DNA of 18,896 nucleotides from Bacteroidota bacterium. GTDB lineage: Bacteria; Bacteroidota; Bacteroidia; NS11-12g; UBA955. The stretch lies in assembly GCA_005788145.1 (NCBI GenBank), contig SXYY01000036.1:1-18896 (forward strand). The letters are read 5' to 3'. Numbering within the stretch: position 1 is the stretch's first letter; every line of letters starts with the position of its first letter. A model generated the notes under the pieces. It worked only from the letters and a program-made list of their open reading frames with translations. It did no database searches and was not told the origin of the DNA. Position numbers and translations under genes: made by a program. Shown here one piece after another: positions 9,472-17,240 of this stretch.

Positions 9472-9485
9472 AATTCAATGCTCAT
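9468..9485 (-). other. Five-codon mini-ORF overlapping the ppk1 start (TTGA)
   Basis: On the minus strand an ATG at 9485-9483 reads M-S-I-E-F and stops at TGA 9470-9468. This TGA shares two bases with the TTG start of ppk1, giving the overlap TTGA. The ATG has an A-rich upstream context (TTAGAAAC) like that of many Bacteroidota starts. It could be a leader whose termination feeds re-initiation at TTG, or the relic of an original ATG start: one more T in the run TTTT would join MSIEF in frame to the PPK1 sequence. It may also be chance. Confidence 0.35.
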
Positions 9486-9679
9486 GTTTCTAACATTCAA
9501 ATATGAATGTACCTCCACCCTCAAATTGTTACTGATAGAATAAGGATATGTTTATTTATTATTAAGAAATACCGAAACAAAACGATAACACAATACACCA
9601 TTCCATAATAACAAAGCAACACAAAAACCTCAATTCATCCTCATTAACCCAACATACCAACAGGTATTTCGTGGTAAAC
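9486..9679. promoter_or_regulatory. Divergent intergenic region between ppk1-ppx and the LpxH-like operon
   Basis: This is an AT-rich spacer of about 190 bases that must hold promoters for both directions. Plus strand: TATGTTTA (9547-9554) matches the Bacteroidota -7 consensus TAnnTTTG in 5 of 6 positions and has TTG at 9526-9528, 18 bases upstream. Minus strand: CATATTTG (9505-9498), also 5 of 6, with TTTG at 9525-9522 only 16 bases upstream. Neither is a full match, so exact promoter positions are uncertain. No hairpin, tRNA or extra gene is visible. Confidence 0.3.
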
Positions 9680-10561
9680 ATGACAATCTCGAAGCGACAA
9701 ATTCAGGTATGTGTATTGAGTGATTTACACCTAGGGACTTTTGGCTGCCACGCCCAAGAAATCTGCGACTACCTCAAAACCATTCAGCCCGAGATATTGG
9801 TATTAAACGGCGACATCATCGATATCTGGCAATTCAGAAAATCCTACTTCCCGCCTCAGCACATGCAAGTTTTGAGAGAAATCCTTAAACTCAGCACCCA
9901 GGGCACGCAGGTATACTACATCACAGGAAACCACGACGAAGCACTTCGTCGCTATTCAGGCACCCAACTTGGAAACATCACACTCGATGACAAACTCATC
10001 CTTCAGTTGGATGGCAAAAAAGTTTGGATTTTCCATGGCGATGTATTCGATGCCACCACCCAAGGATCCGCCAAATTGTTGGCACAGCTTGGTGGAAAAG
10101 GGTACGACATTCTCATTTGGGTAAATCATCGAATCAATCAACTATTGAGATTCATGGGCAAAGAGCGCATGAGCTTAAGCAAACGCGTGAAAGAAAGCGT
10201 AAAAAAGGCTGTTTCATGGATCAACAACTTTGAACAAACTGCCGCGGAATTGGCCATCGACTCGCAATACCATACGGTAATCTGTGGACACATCCACCAA
10301 CCACAAAAGTGCATCATCAAAACCGACAAAGGCGAAGTACTCTACCTGAATTCCGGAGATTGGATCGAAAATCTGACCGCTTTGGAATACCACGACAAAG
10401 AATGGTTGATTTACCAACACCCTGTTTCCAATAAAAAGAAACCGATGGCACAGGCAGATGTAGAAGAATTGGATTTATTGAGAAAACCTTGCTTACCGGA
10501 TGTCATTGGGCATCATATCGCGGCCATCGTTGGAAACCCCGCAAGCATCACACTATCATGA
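9680..10561 (+). CDS. LpxH-like UDP-2,3-diacylglucosamine diphosphatase family metallophosphoesterase
   Basis: This is a 293-residue calcineurin-like metallophosphoesterase. All metal-binding blocks are visible: SDLHLG (Asp15, His17), NGDIIDIW (Asp45, Asp48), GNHDEA (Asn84, His85), HGDVFD (His119) and CGHIHQP (His204, His206). The sequence after the first block (GTFGCHAQE) and the ending LNSGDWIENLTALE look like the Bacteroidota proteins annotated as UDP-2,3-diacylglucosamine diphosphatase, the step of lipid A synthesis that yields lipid X and UMP. Several paralogues exist in this phylum, so the exact substrate is not assured. I chose ATG at 9680 because it leaves a usual short N-terminus; an in-frame GTG at 9671 would add three residues. 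The stop overlaps the next start as ATGA (10558-10561), implying coupled translation with the glycosyltransferase. Confidence 0.88.
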   Translation: MTISKRQIQVCVLSDLHLGTFGCHAQEICDYLKTIQPEILVLNGDIIDIWQFRKSYFPPQHMQVLREILKLSTQGTQVYYITGNHDEALRRYSGTQLGNITLDDKLILQLDGKKVWIFHGDVFDATTQGSAKLLAQLGGKGYDILIWVNHRINQLLRFMGKERMSLSKRVKESVKKAVSWINNFEQTAAELAIDSQYHTVICGHIHQPQKCIIKTDKGEVLYLNSGDWIENLTALEYHDKEWLIYQHPVSNKKKPMAQADVEELDLLRKPCLPDVIGHHIAAIVGNPASITLS

Positions 10562-11664
10562 AAATCTTGTATGCAGTTCAGGCCACAGGGAATGGCCACA
10601 TTAGTCGCGCCGCAGAAATCATCCCCCTGCTACAAACTTATGGCTCAGTGGATGTTATGCTCAGCGGAAATAACGCACACCTCCCCGTCCATCTTCCAGT
10701 AAAATTTCGCAGCAAGGGAATTAGTTTGTTCTATCGCCACGGTGGAGGATTAAACTATAAAAAAATGCTGCGCCAAATTAACCCCTTTAAACTGTGGAGT
10801 GATATCCGACAATTGCCTGTACAAGAATACGACTTGGTCATCAATGACTTCGACTTTATCACTGCGATGGCATGCAAACTGAAAGGTGTTTTCAGCGTAC
10901 AAATTGGACATCAAGCGAGCTTTCAGTACCAGAATGTTCCGCGCCCTGATACCCGAAACCGCTTGGGAGAATTTGTACTCAAACATTTTGCACCTGCATC
11001 ACATTACATCGGATTACACTTTCAACCCTATCACCCGAACATTCTTCCACCCGTCATCGGCGATAGCATCCGTCAATCACTGCCATCCAACCAAGGACAT
11101 ATTACCGTTTACTTAGCACAATACCGATTAGAAGAATTACTCCGTCAATTCAAAAGCCTAACCCACTTGCGATTCCACATTTTTAGTGCGGAAGTGTCTA
11201 AACAAGCGCAAAAGGACAATTGCACCATTTTCCCCTTGGGTAAAGAGTCATTTTCCCATTCCATGATTCACTCTCAGGGCATCATTACCGGTGGTGGATT
11301 TGAAACACCGGCCGAAGCACTGTTCTTGGGTAAAAAAATCATGAGCATTCCCATCAAGGGACAGTACGAGCAGCAGTGTAATGCAGCAGCTCTGAAAACC
11401 CTGGGAGCGAAAGTTCTCACAGACATGGATATCCATTTTGGAGCGGAAGTGGATCGCTTTTTCAACGGCCAAACAGCGGAAAAAAATGCCCAAATTACAT
11501 TTTGGAGCAACAAAACCATCGTAGACAATTTCATGGCAATGGCGCTCAAAGCAAAATCAAAAAATCCCGATCAGGACACAGAACTACCTGGCGCAACGCT
11601 GTTAGATGGACTCATGAACACCAACTTCCCGTCGGCATCCTCGGCCATCAAGATCATGCCCTGA
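10558..11664 (+). CDS. MurG-like (GT-B fold) glycosyltransferase family protein
   Basis: This is a 368-residue protein with a GT-B glycosyltransferase pattern: N-terminal glycine-rich loop VQATGNGHISRA (residues 7-18) and C-terminal donor-binding block ITGGGFETPAEAL (about 243-255) followed by PIKGQYEQQCNA (about 265-277), the same layout as MurG and related enzymes using nucleotide-sugar donors. Acceptor and sugar are unknown; a glycolipid or cell-surface glycan is a reasonable inference from the coupled LpxH-like gene. The start ATG at 10558 overlaps the upstream stop; an upstream in-frame ATG at 10489 is rejected because it lies within the preceding gene and adds 23 unrelated residues. The conserved domain seems to end near IVDNFMAMALK (about residue 331). 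The last 31 codons, including the stop, lie antisense to the end of metG and give an odd tail. No terminator was seen after the stop. Confidence 0.85.
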   Translation: MKILYAVQATGNGHISRAAEIIPLLQTYGSVDVMLSGNNAHLPVHLPVKFRSKGISLFYRHGGGLNYKKMLRQINPFKLWSDIRQLPVQEYDLVINDFDFITAMACKLKGVFSVQIGHQASFQYQNVPRPDTRNRLGEFVLKHFAPASHYIGLHFQPYHPNILPPVIGDSIRQSLPSNQGHITVYLAQYRLEELLRQFKSLTHLRFHIFSAEVSKQAQKDNCTIFPLGKESFSHSMIHSQGIITGGGFETPAEALFLGKKIMSIPIKGQYEQQCNAAALKTLGAKVLTDMDIHFGAEVDRFFNGQTAEKNAQITFWSNKTIVDNFMAMALKAKSKNPDQDTELPGATLLDGLMNTNFPSASSAIKIMP

Positions 11665-13691
11665 CTTTCTATGCCACGCATTTTTCGCGGGGCCAAATTC
11701 GCCAACAACAGCACTTGCTTGCCCACCACCTCTTCGGGTTGAAAATGCAGGGCGATGCCCGATACCACCGTGCGCTCCTCTGTCCCCACTTGCAAAGTCA
11801 ACTTCAACAATTTATCCGCTTTCTCCACCTTTTCGCAGGCAATAACCGTCGCCACACGCAAATCCAATTTGGCAAAATCATCATAAGCGACTTCCGGTTT
11901 GGCTTCTTCCTCTTTCGCTTCAATGCCGGCAACCACGGAATCCGTCGCTACACCCGCCGCTTGGGCCAACGCTGCCGCACTCGCCGCCGTGGCTTGCAAC
12001 TTCGCTATCTGTGCGTCTATCACATCGTCTTCAATTTTCTGAAACAACAAGCCCGCTGCACCCAATGTATGTCCTTCCGCCAACTCAAACCACTTCCCGG
12101 GTTGAGAACCAGCCAACCAGAACGACTGCTTATCGTCCGCGGATACCGAAACACCCAACTGCGACAGCAATCGACTGCTCGCCTCTGGCATGAATGGCTC
12201 CATCAACAAAGCCAAATTGTACAGCACTTGTACCGCTTCGCTCAACACCATCGCCGTGGCCTCAGCATCGGTCTTAACCAGCTTCCAAGGCTCGTGTTCT
12301 GCCAAGTATTTGTTGCCCAACCGCGCCAGCTCCATCATTTTAAATTGCGCATCGCGGAATTGATAGTTGTTTAACAAATCAACCACTGGACGCACATAGT
12401 CAACAACCATGGGATGATCACCCGCACCACTGCGATCAAACAATGCATAAGGCTCACGCACTGTACCCACCGCAGGCATTACGCCTTCGTAATATTTTTG
12501 CATCAATACCAACACACGGTTGGCAAAATTGCCCAAAATACCCACCAACTCTGAATTCACGCGGGTTTGGTAGTCCTTCCAAGTAAACTCGCTGTCTTTG
12601 GTCTCCGGCGCGATCGAAGTAAGCACATAACGGAGCTCATCCTTCCGGTTCGGCATTTCCACCAAGTATTCATTCAACCACACCGCCCAATTTCTACTGG
12701 TCGATATTTTCTGTCCTTCCAAATTCAAAAACTCATTCGCTGGCACCTGCTCAGGCAATACATAGCCATCGCCCCGCAAATGCAACATCGCTGGAAAAAT
12801 GATACAATGAAATACGATGTTGTCCTTACCAATGAAATGCACCAAGCGAGAATCGCCGGTCCACCACTGCTCCCAATCATCCGGGCGCAATTCTTTTGTG
12901 GCCGAAATATACCCAATGGGTGCTTCAAACCATACATACAACACCTTACCATCCGCACCATCTATGGGCACAGGCACACCCCACTCCAAATCGCGGGTCA
13001 TCGCCCTGGGCCTCAAACCCTCATTCAACCAACTCTTACACTGTCCGTATACATTGCTCTTCCAATGCGATTTTCCGCCCAACCATTCATTCAAAAAGGT
13101 TTCTTGAATTTCATCCAAAGGCAAGTACCAGTTCACCGTTTCTTTCATCATGGGCACAGTGCCACTCAATGCCGATTTGGGATTGAGCAATTCCGTCGGG
13201 CTCAATGTGCTCCCACACTTTTCACACTGATCGCCATAGGCACCTTCATTTTTGCACGAAGGACAAGTCCCAACGATGTATCGATCTGCCAAAAACTGCC
13301 CGGCCTGCTCATCGAAATATTGCTCTGAGCGAATCTCTTTGAAGGCCCCTTTCTCGTAGAGGTTTTTAAAAAACGCCTGCGACAATTCCTTGTGGGTTGC
13401 ATTCGACGTGCGCGAGTAAATATCGAACGATATGCCCAATTCTTTGAACGAATCACCGATGATTTTGTGGTAGCGATCCACCACGTCTTGCGAAGTAACG
13501 CCCTCTTTTCTTGCCCTCAGCGTAATTGGCACACCATGCTCATCACTGCCGCATATAAACAACACCTCTTCTCCCCGCAAACGTTGTACTCGGGCATGGA
13601 TATCGGCGGGAATATAAACCCCAGCCAAATGCCCAATGTGAACGGGTCCGTTGGCGTAAGGAAGTGCAGCGGTAATGGTAATCTTCGACAT
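11571..13691 (-). CDS. metG: Methionine--tRNA ligase
   Basis: This cytoplasmic class I aminoacyl-tRNA synthetase charges tRNA-Met with methionine. The 706 residues carry the ATP-binding HIGH motif exactly (18-21), a zinc knuckle with Cys143, Cys146, Cys156 and Cys159 (CPSC and CEKC), the KMSKS-type loop written KISTS (328-332), the anticodon-binding helical domain (roughly 390-560), an alanine-rich linker (about 570-600), and a C-terminal EMAPII-like tRNA-binding domain (FAKLDLRVATV through NLAPRKMRGIESQGM) used for dimerisation in the family. It is slightly longer than E. coli MetG (677). ATG at 13691 is the natural start. The gene begins 18 bases after the stop of the DUF4175 gene, so the two probably share a transcript. 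Its last 94 bases overlap the convergent glycosyltransferase gene. Confidence 0.98.
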   Translation of the reverse strand: MSKITITAALPYANGPVHIGHLAGVYIPADIHARVQRLRGEEVLFICGSDEHGVPITLRARKEGVTSQDVVDRYHKIIGDSFKELGISFDIYSRTSNATHKELSQAFFKNLYEKGAFKEIRSEQYFDEQAGQFLADRYIVGTCPSCKNEGAYGDQCEKCGSTLSPTELLNPKSALSGTVPMMKETVNWYLPLDEIQETFLNEWLGGKSHWKSNVYGQCKSWLNEGLRPRAMTRDLEWGVPVPIDGADGKVLYVWFEAPIGYISATKELRPDDWEQWWTGDSRLVHFIGKDNIVFHCIIFPAMLHLRGDGYVLPEQVPANEFLNLEGQKISTSRNWAVWLNEYLVEMPNRKDELRYVLTSIAPETKDSEFTWKDYQTRVNSELVGILGNFANRVLVLMQKYYEGVMPAVGTVREPYALFDRSGAGDHPMVVDYVRPVVDLLNNYQFRDAQFKMMELARLGNKYLAEHEPWKLVKTDAEATAMVLSEAVQVLYNLALLMEPFMPEASSRLLSQLGVSVSADDKQSFWLAGSQPGKWFELAEGHTLGAAGLLFQKIEDDVIDAQIAKLQATAASAAALAQAAGVATDSVVAGIEAKEEEAKPEVAYDDFAKLDLRVATVIACEKVEKADKLLKLTLQVGTEERTVVSGIALHFQPEEVVGKQVLLLANLAPRKMRGIESQGMILMAEDADGKLVFMSPSNSVAPGSSVS

Positions 13692-13709
13692 GTGACTGCA
13701 AAGATACTT

Positions 13710-16700
13710 TTACCGAGAATAAATCTGTAGGTATTTCTGCACGCTTTGTTTGTAGTATGGCTTAAAGGCCGGTTGTACCCGTCGCAAAGCCTCACGCTCA
13801 CTCGCCTTTTTTCGGGCCTCGGCCGCCAGTTCGGGCGGAACGGTGGGCATAAAAGTGGGGGCTTGGTTCGATTCTCTGCGGTCTTCCTGTTCTTGCTTGC
13901 GCTCCGCTTTCTCGTGTTCCAACAACCGCGTCATGATCTGCTTTTGTCGCTCCAGCGATTGCGGCGTCACCTTGCCATTCACCAAGTCCTTTTCATTCTG
14001 CTCCATCATTTTCTCCACTTCTTGCAACGCGTTCGACATCCCCTGTTTGCCCTCTTGTCCCAATTCCTTTCTCAACTGTTCCACTTGCCGTCTTAACGCT
14101 TCTTGCATCAAAGCCATCTTCGCCAATTCCTCGTTGAGTTCTCTTTGCGATGGCTCACCATTTTGTCCGGGCGATTGCGGATCACCACCTTGCGGCTTTC
14201 CGTCTTGACCGGGTTTGCCTTGCTTCCGCTGTTGCATTTTTTGCAATTGCTCTCCCAAAGCCTTTTGGGACTCACTCAATTTGCTACCCGGCTTGGGCTT
14301 ACCCTGCTTGCCTTGACCCGATTTATTGGGATTATCGCAGCTCTTATCACCCTCCTTCTTCTGCTCACTGTTCATTTGTTGCTGCATATTTTGCAGACTC
14401 TCCATCAACATCTCCGCCAAATTGTTCAACCCCGTCATCACAAATTGCTGATGCTGTGCCGCCGATCGCGGATTTCTTACCTTCATTTTTTCCAATGAAA
14501 ACGCCATCTGTACATTCACCCGACTCATCTCACGGGTCACAAACTGACTGATCATTGTCTGTCTCTTGGCCAATGCCATCAAACTGTCTTCAATGAACTG
14601 CAACGATTCCTTCAAGCGCATTTGCTCACGGTTCAATGCCACCTGTTTGGGGTTGTCCGGACTCATTTTCCGCAATTCTGTCAAAATCGATTCCTGTCGG
14701 CTCGAAGCATCAATCAAATTCTCCAGCAAGGCCCTGAGCGCTTGATAGTCCTCCGCCATGCGCTTTTTCTGCTCCTGCTCAAATCCTTCCTGCATTTTTT
14801 GCATGGCCTCTTTCATCTTCTGGGCCGATTTCTTCATCTGCTCTGTAGCCCCAGATTTGCGGTTGTTTTTCATTTCCTGCGAAGCTTTTTTCGCCGCATC
14901 TTCCGCCTCTTTCCGCTCGGTTTCCCCCGATTTCAAATCCATGGGTTTCTCCAACGCCTGGTTTTTCTCTTCGATGTCCTGCGCCCCCTTATCGATATCC
15001 TTCAAGGCCTCATTCTGTGCTTCTTGCTGTTGCTTCACCGATTCAGACACCTCTTTGCCTTTCTCCTGTTCCAGCGCTTTTTGCAGCAACTCTTCTTTTT
15101 CCGCCCATGCTTGCATGCGCTCGAGCTGATTCTCCACCGCTTCTTCCAATTCCAGCTGTTTCAACTGCTCCATGAGTTTCTCCAGCTCCTTCGACGATTC
15201 TTGACTCATTTCGTTGAGCTTTTGCATCTTCTCCTGCAGCTGTTCTTTGTTGGCTTTTTGCTCCATCAAACGGTTAATCTCATCAATCAACTTCTGCATT
15301 TCGGGCGATGTCAACTGCTTCATCCGCTTGTTGAGCTCATCCTTCTTTTTTTGCAACGCTTCGGAGGGAGGATTCACCGCATTCTTTTGCTTGTTTACGT
15401 CCGATTGCTTTTTCTCCAACTGCTTCAACGCCTCCACCATCTTCTGTTGTTCATTAAGCCAGTTTTTGATTTTATTTTCCTGATCCCAACCTTGCTGATT
15501 TTGCTGCAACGACTCTTGTAATTTTTGCGACTCCTTTTGCAGTTCCTTCAGTGTTTTGGATGATTTGCTCATACCCGCACCAATTCCAGCCTCCTGCTTT
15601 TCAAGCAACTGCGCAACCTTCTCAGCACCCATCCTCTCCAAGGTCATCACCGGTGTTCGAAAGGTCTTTCCGCCGCGCAAGCCGTCGTTGTCTTTCACAG
15701 CGAACTGATACTCCAATGTTTCACCACTTTTCACCCCCAAGTTCACCAAATCGATGGCGTGGGTGATGGTATACTGCGATGCACTGCCCTCAAACAAAAC
15801 CAACCGCTTCCAATTCGCACTTTTCCCCGCAACGCGGTATAAAAACGCCACTTCATTGACAGCGTAATCGTCGCTCGCGATTCCAGCAAAGTACCACGTA
15901 CCCAATCGAACCGAATCTGCAACGGTCTCGAGCTGAATATCTGGAAAGGCATCTGCCCTCACCACCACCGCGCTTTGCAGTGTATCAAAACTCAATCCTT
16001 GGGGACCTTCCATCGCAAAAACCAAGCGTGTATCGCGCATGGCCCGATGAATATAACTGCTGCCTTTTTCTGAATTATCAAGCCTTTGCGAAGACCCTTG
16101 TTGAATCTTTTTGAAAGAACTTCCAACCCGCCAAGCATTTACTCGCTCACCTTTGAGACGGTATTCCAAACGCGTACCTTCTACCACCTCTAACAAAGTA
16201 GATTGAGACAACAATCCATCTTGAATCCCCGTGTAATCTGGAAAATCCGCAAATACCTCAACGGCTTGCCAATGCGGCTGTTTTTTGACTGTGATCGCGT
16301 GCTTTGCAACCACATAGTCCATCGCCCGAACCACAACGGCCTGGTCTTCCATGAGATCCTGCAATTCGAAAGCAAAGACACCGGGTTTTATTCTTCTTAC
16401 CTTTCGCCACTGCTGACCAATTTTCACTTCCATCGATTCGGGAATCACGGCGCCTTCGGTTTGCCACTGAAGCTTTAAATCCTGTCCCTCATTCACCACC
16501 AAATTGTCGTTCATCAAACGCACAGAAAACGGGGCTTGCCGCACAAATTCCTTTTGATACTGAAACACCCGAGACGCGCCTTGTAGCAATTCAGCCGACT
16601 CATACACACCCATTCCCATGAGCAACAACAACAAAGCCCCTAATCGATATACCCACTTTTTGTGCTTCTGCCAGTCCAGCGCTTGTATAAATGGCACCTT

Positions 16701-17111
16701 TTGTAATACCAATGTTTTCTCTTCAATGCTCGCCAACAGCAGTTCATTCCCGCTTTGCACACCGGCCATGTCTTCCAGTTGTAGCAGGTTGATCAACTTG
16801 TCTGATACTTCCGGAAAGTAGTCGCCAATCCATTTTGCTGCTGCTTGTTGCGTGAGGGTTTTACCCACGCCCCGCATGTTCAATAGCGGTTTGATCACCC
16901 CAAACAACAACGATGGCAAAAAGAGCAACCACATCGTCCAAAACAACACGGCGCGATCAACGCTGTCAAGCCAAAGGTAATGTTCCAGCAAAAATCCCGA
17001 TCCAAAAACCACCAAACCCAATGCCCCCGATGTCATCGCCCCGCGAATCAATCGCTGACGATAATGGGTGTGAATGAATTCATTGAGTTTCTGTCGGATC
17101 CCGGACTGCAT
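13710..17111 (-). CDS. DUF4175-family membrane protein with long coiled coil
   Basis: This is a 1133-residue protein of unknown function resembling Bacteroidota DUF4175 proteins. Three hydrophobic helices (about 28-48, 54-74 and 153-170) enclose a conserved segment with DYFPEVSDKLINLLQL (about 98-112). The basic N-terminus suggests it starts inside, which puts the remaining 960 residues in the periplasm. Next come beta-rich Ig-like segments (about 190-490), then about 400 residues very rich in Q, K, E, L and M with strong coiled-coil character (about 500-900). Two flexible Gly/Pro/Lys/Gln tracts (about 930-944 and 961-984) follow, then more helix, ending FKPYYKQSVQKYLQIYSR. I placed the start at ATG 17111 rather than TTG 17135 because a matching -7 box ends at 17139. 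metG follows 18 bases downstream. A structural or scaffolding role in the envelope is a guess from shape only. Confidence 0.85.
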   Translation of the reverse strand: MQSGIRQKLNEFIHTHYRQRLIRGAMTSGALGLVVFGSGFLLEHYLWLDSVDRAVLFWTMWLLFLPSLLFGVIKPLLNMRGVGKTLTQQAAAKWIGDYFPEVSDKLINLLQLEDMAGVQSGNELLLASIEEKTLVLQKVPFIQALDWQKHKKWVYRLGALLLLLMGMGVYESAELLQGASRVFQYQKEFVRQAPFSVRLMNDNLVVNEGQDLKLQWQTEGAVIPESMEVKIGQQWRKVRRIKPGVFAFELQDLMEDQAVVVRAMDYVVAKHAITVKKQPHWQAVEVFADFPDYTGIQDGLLSQSTLLEVVEGTRLEYRLKGERVNAWRVGSSFKKIQQGSSQRLDNSEKGSSYIHRAMRDTRLVFAMEGPQGLSFDTLQSAVVVRADAFPDIQLETVADSVRLGTWYFAGIASDDYAVNEVAFLYRVAGKSANWKRLVLFEGSASQYTITHAIDLVNLGVKSGETLEYQFAVKDNDGLRGGKTFRTPVMTLERMGAEKVAQLLEKQEAGIGAGMSKSSKTLKELQKESQKLQESLQQNQQGWDQENKIKNWLNEQQKMVEALKQLEKKQSDVNKQKNAVNPPSEALQKKKDELNKRMKQLTSPEMQKLIDEINRLMEQKANKEQLQEKMQKLNEMSQESSKELEKLMEQLKQLELEEAVENQLERMQAWAEKEELLQKALEQEKGKEVSESVKQQQEAQNEALKDIDKGAQDIEEKNQALEKPMDLKSGETERKEAEDAAKKASQEMKNNRKSGATEQMKKSAQKMKEAMQKMQEGFEQEQKKRMAEDYQALRALLENLIDASSRQESILTELRKMSPDNPKQVALNREQMRLKESLQFIEDSLMALAKRQTMISQFVTREMSRVNVQMAFSLEKMKVRNPRSAAQHQQFVMTGLNNLAEMLMESLQNMQQQMNSEQKKEGDKSCDNPNKSGQGKQGKPKPGSKLSESQKALGEQLQKMQQRKQGKPGQDGKPQGGDPQSPGQNGEPSQRELNEELAKMALMQEALRRQVEQLRKELGQEGKQGMSNALQEVEKMMEQNEKDLVNGKVTPQSLERQKQIMTRLLEHEKAERKQEQEDRRESNQAPTFMPTVPPELAAEARKKASEREALRRVQPAFKPYYKQSVQKYLQIYSR

Positions 17112-17138
17112 AACAAAATCACCCAAATGGGCCAATTA

Positions 17139-17175
17139 CAAATATACGGAATTTTCAGGGGTAGTTATCGACAAA
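17139..17175 (-). promoter_or_regulatory. Likely Bacteroidota sigma-A promoter for DUF4175-metG
   Basis: On the minus strand TATATTTG (17146-17139) is a full match to the -7 consensus TAnnTTTG. A TTTG at 17175-17172 could be the -33 element, although the 25-base spacing is longer than usual. Transcription would start near 17132, leaving about 20 bases before ATG 17111. This would put the alternative TTG start at 17135 at or upstream of the transcript end. Confidence 0.5.
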
Positions 17176-17240
17176 CCGACCAACGACTGGGGCTTGAGCA
17201 CCAAAGAAATCTGCGTGCCGGGCTCAGCGAGAAAACAACC

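Noticed and set aside
10489..10557. Upstream ATG extending the glycosyltransferase by 23 residues
   Set aside because: The extension lies inside the LpxH-like gene and is not typical of the family. ATG at 10558 begins the conserved N-terminal strand and overlaps the upstream stop as ATGA.
11502..12374. Plus-strand open frame of 290 codons opposite metG, and another at 12567-13328
   Set aside because: The minus strand has all MetG motifs in frame. The antisense translations are rich in His, Arg and Gln without recognisable domains.
14622..15521. Plus-strand open frame of 299 codons rich in Leu and Phe
   Set aside because: It is the antisense shadow of the DUF4175 coiled-coil region: Gln and Lys codons read backwards give Leu and Phe. 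It has no family signature, and the opposite strand is clearly coding.
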